This document shows, piece after piece, positions 53,691 to 64,000 of a stretch of 64,000 nt of DNA. Each line of letters begins with the position of its first letter. The stretch's first letter is position 1. The notes beneath the pieces are model-generated. The model ran no database searches and had not been told where the DNA came from. It was given only the letters and a program-made list of their open reading frames with translations. The translations under genes were made by a program, and so were the position numbers. Source of the stretch: Morella rubra (lineage: Eukaryota > Streptophyta > Magnoliopsida > Fagales > Myricaceae); the NCBI GenBank assembly GCA_003952965.2, contig CM025850.1, forward strand, positions 23,194,997 to 23,258,996, written 5' to 3'.

Positions 53691-55901
53691 AAATCACGAT
53701 GATGACGATGATGACCTATAGCTTTATTATGATGTTTATTTATTTTTATTCTGTTTTGAGGACATTTACTTTTCTATTATGTTCTATGGACATTGATTTG
53801 TATTTATTTGATGTTATTTTGTTTATATTATTTTTTGATGATATTTGATATGTTTATGTTATCTTGTTATGTTATAATTGTTATTAGAACTTAACACAAT
53901 ATGAATTGTTATTAGAAAAAATAATAAAAGTTCATCAAAAACCCTTCGAACAACTTTGAAACCGTCTGAATGGTTTCTTGTACGGTTGGGACGATTTTGT
54001 TTATGATCCTTTCATTTAGACTTTGTCGTTTGGGGATTTCCAAATGGCGTCGTGCAATGTAAAATACCGTTCGTATTATTCAAGGGACGTTTGTGTTATG
54101 ACCAGACGCTGTCGTTTGAGGATTACTAAAACAGAGACCAAAGATAGCGTTCAGACTGTTTGTAGTGGTTCAGACGGTTCAGAAATTTTAGGCGGCAACA
54201 ATTCACTTGAAAACTAATACACGTAAGAACTTCATTTTACTCGTCCGGTATTCAATCAAAGTTGTAGTTCACTGAGCTGATTTTGAAACCGCATTGAATC
54301 GGATGTGGAAGAGCAACCCCCGTCATGTGTTTTTCGAATAGGTCAGCCGGTAGTTGGACAATTTCGACAATTGAGTTTAAGGCTTTTGATGAACAGACAT
54401 TACGTCTGTTTTTAGGGCCCTTCCCCGGATGCGGTTCATTGTCCATGTACCAGGAAACGGACAACTTTAGTGCAAAAGGTCGATTGACTCACAATGATAC
54501 GATTTTGGACGGAGCCTATATGGTACAGGGAGTTGCGTCCTTTCTGATCATGCACTTGATCCTATGCTCGCCATCGACCCGAGGAAGCACACTACGGAGC
54601 TGTCTTATAGAGTTCTTGTATCTGGTAGTTGTTCGGGGTTGATATGGCGTACATCGTCCGCGGAGGGCCTGAAGACGGATGCTATAACTTCATTGCCACG
54701 GGATTCTACTGACCCAGTTCCTGCACTCCTTGCTGGTACCCGAGGGTTGACGAGCGAGGGCCGTTCCAGTTGGTCTATCAACAAGACAACGCTCTCCAAA
54801 TCGATTGCCCAGACACGCCGAGCACTGAATGCGCTCGGGCTGCTAGAGTTAGATGACAGGAGCAGCCTGAGGAGGTTGGGGAGCAGCAGGATCCTGGGCA
54901 GAGCTCGACCCAGGGATTTGGGGCACAGCGACCGGGTTGGATGGACGACATGATGACGCAGCTGACTGAGCAATGCAATCGGTCTTGCGGCCCACCCATG
55001 AGATGGTCAGTGATATCAGTTGTCGGCTGACAACTTTGGAGCAAAAGGTCATGACATGGACTCTGGGTGAAGAAGGAGATCGCTGCGGTTCAGGAGGCCA
55101 TGAGGAAAGCGGCAACAGTGCTGAGTTATTTGCATTGACTCAGCGGGTCGTGCATATAGAGGAGCACCTTAGTCAAATCGTGACGTTCTAAAAATCACGG
55201 ATGATGACGATGATGACCTATAGCTTTATTATGATGTTTATTTTTTTTATTCTGTTTTGAGGACATTTACTTTTCTATTATGTTTTGTGGACATCGATTT
55301 GTATTTATTTGATGTTATTTTGTTTATATTATGTTTTGATGATATTTGATATGTTATGTTATCTTAGTTATGTTATAATTGTTATTAGAACTTAATACAA
55401 TATGAATTGTTATTAGAAAAAATAATAAAAGTTCATCAAAAACCCTTCGAACAACTTTGAAACCGTCTGAATGGTTTCTTGTACGGTTGGGACGATTTTG
55501 TTTATGATCCTTTCATTTAGACGTTGTCGTTTGGGGATTTCCAAATGGCGTCGTGCAATGTAAGATACCGTTCGGATGTATTATTGCGGACGTTTGTGTT
55601 TTGACCAGACGCTGTCGTTTGAGGATTACTAAAACGGAGACCAAAGATAGCGTTCAGACTGTTTGTAGTGGTTCAGACGGTTCAAAATTTTAGGCGGCAA
55701 CAATTCCCTCGAAAACTAATACACGTAAGCGTCCGAACTTCATTTTACTCGTCCGAACGGTATTCAATGTTTCAAAGTTGTAGAATCGCAAACAAGGGAG
55801 GAAAATAGGAAACACTTAGAAAATGAGAGATTTGAGCAAGAGGAGAAGAGGAGAGCTGATTTTGAGCGTCCAACCGCATTGAATCGGTGTGGAAGAGCAA
55901 C
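52966..55901 (+). repeat. Tandem duplication of about 1.5 kb carrying the extra gene
   Basis: GATACAGTGATTTTGGACGG at about 52969 and GATACGATTTTGGACGG at about 54498 begin two parallel copies. They remain collinear through the gene, its 3' flank (CCTTCGAACAACTTTGAAACC at 53943 and 55443) and GCATTGAATCGG.TGTGGAAGAGCAA (54290 and 55879). Small deletions scattered in copy 2 shift its frames. Confidence 0.9.
54325..55191 (+). pseudogene. Putative extra gene of CACTA 2, copy 2
   Basis: Second copy of the gene at 52804-53690. Same readable blocks: DTILDGAYMVQG, TDAITSLPRDST, NKTTLSKSIAQTRRALNALG (54779-54838) and a coiled-coil end VVHIEEHLSQIVTF with a stop at 55189-55191. The first 170 bases differ from copy 1 and may be the original 5' part. 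Multiple one- or two-base deletions break it. Confidence 0.5.
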
Positions 55902-56359
55902 TCATTCAGAATTTGATATTGGATTGCATTTGAGGTTAGTGGGTTCTAAATTGAATTGTTTTAGGATGAAAAGCATAGATTTTAGGATATAAAAACATGT
56001 GTTTTTCGAAATTTTTAGGTCTAAAATGATAGCAATTGAGTTTATGCTTGGTTGTGATGTGTTTATATTGAAGTGTTTGTGATTTGGGGTGATTTTGGGA
56101 AGAATTTCTAGTGAAAATGGAGTCTGTGCGTCGAAGAACTGTCTTGTTCGACAATCGCAGTCCGGACGGATTATGTTCGTCCGGACTCTTTTTTTGGTTC
56201 TAACGCTTTTGCAAAAAGCGTCTGAACGCTTATGGATTGTGCGGACGGTTTAGATTACGTCCGAACGGTTTTTAGCTGTTATGTTCTTGCATTCATTTAG
56301 TAGCCTTAGCCCCCCGTTGAAGAATTACATGGAGTTCGGATAACGAACTCGGTTTAATT

Positions 56360-56390
56360 CTTGAATTGTCCATGTTATGGACAGTTTGAG
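56360..56390 (+). promoter_or_regulatory. Conserved leader palindrome of tnp2 (GTCC..GGAC), CACTA 2
   Basis: GTCCATGTTATGGAC in the same CTTGAATT...AGTTTGAG context as 31341-31371. Confidence 0.5.
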
Positions 56391-56641
56391 TTTACAATAT
56401 GCGTAATGTGCGTAATTGTATCTGCTATTGTGACTATTGTGTTTAGAAATTTCGATGGAAATCTCCTTTTGTCCTTCGGATACACATTCTGCATTGAGCT
56501 TATACACTTGCCTTAAATGGTGGGTGTTTATGCTTAATATTGCCGGCGTGTATCTGGGACTGAGGAGAAATGCTGTCGAAATTTCTAGAGCATCAGTCAC
56601 AATGGTCGGGTCAATTACGTGCAGTACGTGATATTGTAAAC

Positions 56642-56663
56642 TTGAATGGGATAGGACCTATCA
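56642..56663 (+). promoter_or_regulatory. Conserved leader motif GATAGGACCTATC, CACTA 2
   Basis: Identical over 22 bases to 31621-31642; lies about 95 bp before the tnp2 start codon. Confidence 0.5.
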
Positions 56664-56756
56664 CCTGAAGAAATTGGAGTTGAGTATGAATGTCATCATC
56701 ATTGTTTGCATTGTTGTTTGCATTATTGTTTGTATTTTCATCTTTGAAGGAACAAT

Positions 56757-59700
56757 ATGGATAAGAGCTGGATTTATGAGGCTGATAGACTGAAAAGTGC
56801 GAAGTATAGTGATGGTGTTCGGGATTTTATGAGTGTTGCCCGTAGTTATGCAGATAGTCGGGGACTGATAAGATGTCCATGTAAGAAATGTAAAAATGTG
56901 TTGTTCCAACGTGCGAGATGGGGGATCATTTATTCATAATTGGGTTTGACCAGAGTTACACTCATTGGGTATTTCACGGAGAGTCAATTTCAGAAGTTTC
57001 TAACCGGGTAGTGACTTTAGAACCTGAACCTTGTAGTGAAGACTCTGGGGGAAACATAAATGATGATATGAGAGACATGTTAGAAGATTTGAGGCGGGAG
57101 GAGGGGTTGATGAGAACGCTGGTGAAAATATGCTAGGTCTTGAAACAGTCGAGTCGGGCTTTTTTCGAGTATACCAAGTTATGGGTGGATGCTGAGCGAG
57201 AGTTGTATCCCTGGGTGTAAGAAGTACTCGAAGTTGTCTTTCGTTGTCAGGTTACTTCATGTGAAGTCGGAGAATAATTTGACTGTAAAGGCATTTGAAG
57301 ATGTGTTGGGCTTAATAAAAGATGCGCTGCCGGAGGGGGAGACACTTCCTAAATCTTATTATGAGGCGAAAAAGTTAAGAAAGAATTTAGGATTTAGCTA
57401 CGATAACATACATGCGTGCTTAAATGACTGTGTATTGTTTCAGAAGGAGTACGGTGAGTTAGAAGAGTGTCCTGTGTGTGGGGCATCGAGGTGGAAGTAC
57501 AGTCAGAATACCCAATCAAAGGTTCCTCAAAAAGTGTTGCGGCATTTTCCCTTGAAACCGAGGTTGCAGAGATTGTTTCTGTCAAGGCAAATGGCAACGG
57601 ATATGCAATGGCACCAAGAGAAGCGTGTGATTGAAGATGGGGTGATGAGGCATCCATACAGACTCTGGGGTATGGAAAGACCTTGATAAGAAGTATGAAT
57701 GGTTTGGTCGGAATCTCGAAATGTTCGTTGGGTTTGGCATCTGATGGGTTCAATCCATTTTGGCAACATGAGCTTATCTTATAGTATATGGCCAGTGGTA
57801 CTAATTCCATACAATTTTCCACTATGGAAATGTATGAAAGATTCAAGTTTCATGCTGTCGTTGCTTATTCCGGGTCCAAGAAGTCCCGGGAATGATATCG
57901 AAGTCTACTTGCAGCTATTGATAGTTGAGTTGAAGGAGTTGTGGGAAAATGGAGTGCAGACATACGACGCAGCCATGTCAAGTCCATTCAAGTTACATGC
58001 TGCTTTGCTTTGGACAATAAATGATTTTTTGCTTATGGTAATCTCTCAGGTTGGAGTACAAAAGGACGGTTAGCATGCCCTAATTGCAATGCGAACACAA
58101 TGTCGTTTTGGTTGAAACATTGGGGCAAACATTATTTTTTGGGACATCGCCGGTATTTGCCCGCGACTCATGGGTGGAGGCATGATGTCGACATATTTGA
58201 CAGGAAAAAAAGAGTTTAGAGCAGTGCTTGAAGAAGTCACTGGAGAGGAGATACTTCAACAACTTGAATCGGTACCGTTATGTTCATTTGGGAAGACTCA
58301 GAAGAAGAGAAAACGGGCTGAGAATGAGTTAAGTTGGACGAAGCGCAGCATATTCTTTGAGTTGTCGTACTGGTCAGATTTGAAACTTGACATAATTTGG
58401 ACGTCATGCACATATAGAAGAATATTTGTGACAATGTGTTGGGAACTTTGATGAACGTCGATGGTAAGACGAAGGACAATGCTAGTGCTCGAAGAGACTT
58501 GGCATTAATGGGCATTAAAAAAGATTTGCATTTGCAGGTTCGGGGTCAGCAAGAGGTGATGCCTCCAGCATTATTTACTTTAACAAAGGATGAACGTAAG
58601 AAGTGTTGTGAATGGCTGAAGGGTGTCAAGTTTCCGGATGGATACGCCTCTAACATATCCTGGTGCGTAATATAAAAGAAGGGAAGATAATGGGTATGAA
58701 GAGTCACGACTCACACGTCTTGTTGCAGCGACTGTTACCGGCAATGATACACAGGTTGTTAGGAAACGAAGTATGTACAACGTTGACTGAGTTGAGCTTA
58801 TTCTTTAGAGACTTGTGCTCAAGAACAATACATTTAGACGTTGTCGACCAGTTAGAGAAGGACATTTAAATGATTCTTTGCAAGTTGGAAGGCATTTTCC
58901 CTCCATCGTTTTTTACTATTATGGTTCATTTAGCAGTTCATTTACCTCGGGAGGTGAAACTTTGGGGTCCCGTTCAATTTCGGTGGATGTATCCAATGGA
59001 GAGGTATATGGGGAAGATGAAGCGTTTCGTTAAGAACAGGCACGGTGTGAGGGCTCCATAGCAGAGAATTATCTGTTAAATGAATGTCTAACATTTTGCT
59101 CAATGTATCTTGGTACGTTGAGACGAGATTTAATAGAAAAGACCAGAATTATGCCGACATGGATGATCGAAGTTGTCGTTTTTCTATGTTTACTCAAAGT
59201 GTTCGATTGCTGGGAGCTGGTAAGGGTCAACATTTGAATAGAAAGGAATTTACAAAAGCGCAGTGGTACATACTCAACAACTGTTCAGAAATTAGCCAAC
59301 ATATAGAGTAAATGCTTATAAGAATATTTTCTCATTTAATCACTTATCAGTTCATTATATTTTAATTTATTATAAAATATCTTATTCTCTTTATAGCGAG
59401 CACTTGGAAGAGATGAGGAGACAATCACCAATAAATGTTGATAGGAGGCACGAAGAAGGATTTCCGTTATGGTTTAGAAATCGGGTATTTATTTAATTTT
59501 ATCTCTATTATATGTTTAATTTTAATTGATTATTATTTTTTAGATTCAAACTTAACACGTGTTTAGTATTTTAGATTCAAACTATGTGCAATGAAAATCC
59601 AGGCTCGGTGTCGGATGATTTGTATGCATTAGCATTTGGTCTGGATCAACGGGCACTTTGTTATTCTGGGTGTGTAGTGAATGGAGTTAGGTTTCACACG

Positions 59701-60315
59701 GTCTTTCGTGAACAGTTTCGTAACACTCAGAATAGTGGTGTGGTTGTTCCGGGGGACCATGATGGGGAAGATGTTGATTTTTACGGCCAGGTCATGGATA
59801 TTTACGCGTTGCGTTATTTGCAGGGGAATTTAGTTTATTTACTCAAATGTGACTGGTTTGACTTGAGTACTCAAAACTTTGGTCTTGATAAAAGTGGTCG
59901 GTTTGTTAGTATTAACATATCTCGAAAGTGGTACAAAGACGACCCGTTTGTGCTAGCTTCTCAGGGGAATCAAGTATTTTATATCGATGATATGAAGTTG
60001 GGCGGTCACTGGAAGATTGTTCAAAAGATTACCCCTAGAAACACGTATGATATTCCACCTATTGAGGAGGAAGTTAGTGAAGATGGAGAAGGACCGTCGA
60101 ACTGTGAAGCATACCAGGAGAATGAGTCTATTGAGCTTTTTGTGGACTTTAGCTCATTTGATATGATCCCATTGACTAGAAATGACATCGACACTTATGT
60201 GCCGGTAACCGATGATGGTGTTCCACAACAGCGTGAAGTAGAAGGAAGCGATGATTCCTCGGAATCGTTCAGTGAAGATTGTAGTGATTCTGAAGAATAT
60301 GACTCCGAGGACTAA
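56757..60315 (+). pseudogene. tnp2-type CACTA transposase, nearly full length but broken (CACTA 2)
   Basis: Starts MDKSWIYEADRLKSAKYSDG with the transposase-associated zinc motif RCPCKKCKN (56874-56900). Next is DHLFIIGFDQSYTHWVFHGE, then Transposase_21 (57240-58440: HVKSENNLTVKAFEDVLGLI, LPEGETLPKSYYEAKKLRKN, ECPVCGASRWKY, SPGNDIEVYLQLL). DUF4218 follows (58436-59100: MKSHDSHVLLQRLLPAM, WMYPMERYMGKMKRF), two short introns (about 59311-59397 and 59487-59580), and DUF4216 (59584-60060: VDFYGQVMDIYALRYL). The C-terminus is acidic and ends at 60315. At least five frameshifts and stops occur. It is more complete than the CACTA 1 copy. Confidence 0.9.
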
Positions 60316-60430
60316 AGTAACTTTATCGTTTCGATTTACTTGTGTTTCTATTTTATATTCATTTTGGGTAACATAATTCATTGTCTTTTTTTTTCTCTAA
60401 TATTGATTTATTTGGTCACAGGACGACGTC

Positions 60431-62127
60431 ATGCCAGCGGGAGGGAAACGTCTTCGGTGCGATTCATCAGTTTGAGCTGAGAGTAGTCCCGGTACACTAG
60501 CAGTGTCGGGTCCTTCACTTAGGGATAGGAATGAATTACCGTCCCCTACCACAGCCAGTCCAGTAGGCACCCAAAGTAGTTGTGCGTGTAAGTATCTTAC
60601 CCCATCAATCTTGATTAAATATTATGACTTTTAAATTTCTATGCTTAACTGAATTTTAAATTTATTGTTCTTCATTTGTAGCGACGTCCGGAATTAAACA
60701 CGTTCGAGGTAGTACGCGTGGGATTGCCTTACTCAAGGCTACACCAGAGGAAAGCTGACTGTCCATATCCCTGATGGACGTACGGGTGGTGATGACAAGG
60801 CGTCCTCAATGCTCTCGAGTCATATTGGTGCGCTCGTTCGACAACATGTCCCATTTGAGACGAGTAAGTGGAAGGAGGTCCCCGACGAGGTTAAATCGTA
60901 CGTAATGAACCGAGTGTTTGTAAGTATAATTATTAAATTTTAATTGTTGAAACTTTTATACGTACTAACTGTTATATATGTTAAGGATGACTTCCAACTA
61001 GATTACGACCGAACCGAGGATCGCATCACTGTGACGTCTATGATGAACACAGCGTACAGGACGCACAAAAATAGAATGTTCCAGCATTACTCAGTGTTCA
61101 ATTCCAAATAAGAGGTGTTAGAGCACCCGTATCCCGATATGAACAAGGAAGAATGGACTCGTGTCTGTGATTTATTCGCGAGCGAGGAATTTCAGGTTAA
61201 ACATTTTTATTCTGTCCTGAACGTTTATTTTATTTTATTATTAATTGTGGTAACAACTGTAAATGTACAATGCAGAGGAGGAGTGCAATCAACAAGGAGA
61301 ATAGAGCTAAGCTGAAGATTGTACACACATTGGAGCGAGGTCTTTCCAACGCGCGAGAGCGTTGTTAGTAAGTAATAAATTTATATTTATATTATTTATT
61401 ATTTAAATAAATGACTTAGGTATTTTAATATGCAGGTTCTATTGTAAGTTAGTCTTGCATTGCTTATAAAAAGACACATACTAATAAGGATGGCATGTGG
61501 ACATCAGAAGATGCACAAAAAATTTTGTAAGTTGTAACGTTAGATTTAATGATGCATTCGTATGCGTTTATGTTTCATATATGCTAATTTTATCTTCTTT
61601 TTTAATTTTGTAGGAAAAAATGGAGGCGTTACAGTTGCAGCACGAGTCAGAGGGAAAGTCATACACCGAAGTGGAGATTTTCGCTGAGGTGTTGGGACGA
61701 AAGCTGGTTACGTGCGAGGTTTAGGCCGTTCAGTACGGTCTGTTGGATCATCTTCATCAGCAGCGTCCGTTGATTTGTCCCGGAGATTGGAGGAGGCCAG
61801 ATTAGAGATTGAGGAGATGAGGGCTAGACAGATGGAATATGAAGCGCTTCTGGTCAAGCGGTCAGATATGGAGCAGACGATGCGAGAGCATCTAAGATGA
61901 TAGAGGAGCAGCAACGGAAGAAAGACGAAGAACTGATGCAGATGATGGCAGAGTAGCAATGGAAAAAAGACGAAGAGCATCAGAAGATGATGCAGGAACA
62001 ACAAAGGAACCTAGTGGAACAACAAGAACGGAGGATGCAACTAATGGCGAAGCAGATGCGTGAGCAGCTGATGGAGCAGATCAGACAGTTGCAATCTCGT
62101 ACGACACCCAAACGAAAATTTGGGTAG
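60431..62127 (+). pseudogene. tnpA-like (Ptta/En/Spm) gene of CACTA 2, broken
   Basis: Exon 1 starts MPAGGKRLRCDSSV and meets a TGA at about 60473, then stays readable to SSCAC at a GTAAG donor (60588). Later exons give the Transposase_24 core: RGSTRGIALLKATPE (60708-60755), KWKEVPDEVKSYVMNRVF (60870-60920), DDFQLDYDRTEDRI (60987-61028) and YPDMNKEEWTRVCDLFASEE (61130-61190). A further exon has GKSYTEVEIFAEVLGRK, and a Gln/Glu-rich coiled coil runs to the stop at 62125-62127. One in-frame TAG (61954) and frame changes near 61700 and 61895 occur. The exon plan matches the CACTA 1 gene at 34310-37083. Confidence 0.8.
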
Positions 62128-62299
62128 ATTTATGTATTTTCACTACTTTGTCAGTACTTATCGATTATGTATTTTATTTACTTTTAATGACGATTGCATA
62201 TTTGTAGATATTTTATTATATTATGAGTATTGAATATCTTTCTATTTATATTATTTGTAAATTATTTTTAAAATTTTAATTAAATTAATTCAAATATGT

Positions 62300-62920
62300 G
62301 GAAAATGGTTCGAACGCAAACAAAAGTCTTTCGAACATTGTAACGTGCGCACACTTACAAAACAAGTCCGAACCCTTACTCTGTCCGAACGATATTTCTG
62401 CATGCACACGGTCTTTTAATTAGGAAACCATTTGCACGGTAATAAAACATGTTCCAACGTGTTCTGCGGAAATTGCGTCCGAACTTATTTGTAACGGTTC
62501 GAACGAGTTTTTGAAGCTGACAAAAAATATTTCATATAATGAAACAACGGTGCGGACGTCTTACACAAATGCGTCCGGACATATTTACATTATCGTTCGA
62601 ACGTTGTTATACAATGGTGCAGACGTTTATTCCGTAACAAAATGCATTTCTTCACATTGGACTAACCTTTCGCACAACTCATGCGAACGGATGGACTGTA
62701 CTGGGCATGACGATTTTCAATTTCATCAATATGGCACAAAACCGTTCGGACGTTGTTATAAACCGTCCGAACGGTTTGAGTGACAGAACAAGAAAATCGT
62801 CACCTAAAACATTGGCTTACGGGCTTTAGGTGACAACGCGGTTTTGTCACCCAAAACTTAGCTGACAAAATTAGTACTTTGGGTGACAAATTTTTTTGTC
62901 ACCCAAAGTATTTTTTCTTG
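62300..62920. repeat. CACTA 2 3'-side array and subterminal repeats
   Basis: Copies of GTCCGAAC, GTTCGAACG and CGTCCGGAC (62305-62785), then GTGACAAA/TTTGTCACCC words up to the terminal CTTGTAGTG. It mirrors the 5' side. Confidence 0.85.
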
Positions 62921-62928
62921 TAGTGCTA

Positions 62929-63628
62929 ATTGGTTTGATTACATCCTTGATACTGGTTAGGTAAAGTACGTAGCACCTTTAATATTTTTGACAAATATTA
63001 ATATAAAAGACAACATAATATAATACACTCAATCATAGCCCCATTAAAGCAGAGGGAAATAATTACAAATTTGAAAGAAGAGTGCTGCTCCTGCCACCAC
63101 TTTTGAGTAGAAAAGTGAAAAGTTTTGGCAAATAATGTGACACAACTATTGACCAGAAGCATATAAATGTTAAGGATAAAAGAATTATCCAGAATGAGAG
63201 GCATAATTGTAAAATCAAGGGAGAACAAGGCCACGACTGTGGACTCCATGTCACATTACACCCTTCAAATAGTTTCTCACATAATTTAGCCAGGACTTTA
63301 TCAATTAAGTCCTTTTAAATATAGATTTTTAGTTTGTTAAGTGCATGCAAAGGTAAAAATAATAAATATATTAGGTGGCCCATTTAAAGGGGTATCAATT
63401 ATTTTTAGTTTATAAAGTGTATGCAAGGGTAAAAATTAAACAAACTAGGTATGCATGGTAAGTTTAAACATATATTAATATGAGATAAGTTTATAGGACT
63501 TTTCTTTTTAATCTATTGACCACTAATCTCCTTTAATTAAGGAGACTTTATAGGGCTCTTGGCTAGCTAATCCTTTAGACTCTATAATCTCCCTTTGAAA
63601 AAGGAAAGAGTTAATGTTTCCTTTAAAC
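62929..63628. other. AT-rich intergenic stretch
   Basis: No gene. A short phrase (TTTAGTTTGTTAAGTGCATGCAAAGG at about 63330 and TTTAGTTTATAAAGTGTATGCAAGG at about 63402) is repeated about 70 bp apart. Confidence 0.5.
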
Positions 63629-64000
63629 TAGGGGTGGGAAAAAAACCCACGACCCAAATGTCCGACCCGATCGGGGGCGGGTTTGGGCAGGTTCAGTTTC
63701 GGGTTCGGGTTCGGGTATAGTGTTATACTCGACCTATTACCCGAACCTTAAAAAATAAAAATAAATTAATACCCTTAGCCAAACGCACCAAGGGTATTTT
63801 CTGCTTAGGATTAGCCTCTCTTCATGCCCGCTTACCCCCTTAAAAAAAGAACCTCTTCACGCTCGACCTCACTCAAAAATTCTCCAGCCGCCCTCTTCAC
63901 GGACCTCACTTCTCCCTCCGGCCACCGTGCTCCCCCTCCAGCCGCCGTCTCTCTACTCTGTGCTCCCCTCTCTCTCTTCTACACTCTCCTCTCTCTCCGT
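63629..64000 (+). mobile_element. Possible hAT element start, running off the window
   Basis: TAGGGGTGGGAAAAAAACCC at 63629 resembles plant hAT termini. A CGGGTTCGGGTTCGGG-type block follows (63660-63720), as often seen near such ends. From about 63780 the sequence becomes C-rich (CTCC and CCGCC words). The other end is outside the window, so the call is tentative. Confidence 0.35.

Larger units (their letters stand above)
49643..62925 (+). mobile_element. CACTA transposon 2 (13,283 bp), target duplication CTA
   Basis: The 5' end is CACTACAAGAAATATAGG and the 3' end is TTTTTTCTTGTAGTG. The flanks are CTA at 49640-49642 and 62926-62928. Both ends carry GTGACAAA/TTTGTCACC subterminal words and arrays of CGTCCGGAC and GTTCGAACG. 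Inside are a duplicated putative extra gene, a tnp2-type gene and a tnpA-like gene, all broken. Terminal and subterminal sequences differ from CACTA 1 but match the broken end at 14515-14884. Confidence 0.95.

Overview
This window is intergenic-to-genic plant nuclear DNA, almost certainly from a eudicot. The reasons are spliced genes with AT-rich introns, plant-only protein families (a heavy-metal isoprenylated plant protein, thaumatin-like PR-5 proteins, a receptor-like protein fragment) and plant-type transposons (CACTA, hAT, Ty1/copia, L1-type LINEs, an endogenous caulimovirid). I cannot name the species. There are only three apparently intact host genes: a three-exon HIPP gene (16208-17099, +) and two thaumatin-like genes (23636-24316 and 41387-42070, both -). 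The rest is mostly mobile DNA in several nested layers.

Layout. 1-638: the 5' end of a minus-strand LTR retrotransposon that runs off the left edge. 1388-3313: hAT-like CCGG-rich sequence and a degenerate LINE reverse transcriptase lying between two inverted arms. 3400-3790: relic of a copia 3' region. 3848-12290: a decayed endogenous pararetrovirus, about one genome long (8.06 kb), with a terminal redundancy at the primer-binding region and an inverted piece of its own reverse transcriptase at the right end. 12291-14400: repeat composite with TGTCGACA palindromes and a CCGAGGT array. 14515-14884: broken end of a CACTA element. 16208-17099: HIPP gene. 17531-22883: Ty1/copia element with both LTRs but no recognisable gag.

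22884-43120: a tandem segmental duplication carrying two thaumatin-like genes. A 12.3-kb CACTA element (25659-38002, target duplication CAA) sits upstream of copy A, and the paralogous position in copy B (43040-43042) is the unoccupied site. 43774-44330: 5'-truncated receptor-like protein fragment with a nonsense codon. 44382-46590: hAT element with a perfect 8-bp target duplication and a LINE-like retroposon nested in it. 47855-48134: MITE with a 9-bp target duplication. 49643-62925: a second, 13.3-kb CACTA element (target duplication CTA). 63629 to the right edge: possible start of another hAT element.

The two CACTA elements belong to different families but share one layout: terminal CACTA repeats, arrays of short CpG-rich palindromes (CGATCGATCG in one, CGTCCGGACG/GTTCGAACGG in the other), a putative extra gene resembling the 'putative plant transposon protein' family, a tnp2-type transposase gene with conserved leader palindromes, and a tnpA-like (Ptta/En/Spm) coiled-coil gene. 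All their genes carry frameshifts or stops, so both elements look non-autonomous now. Domain names come from reading the translations; no database search was run.
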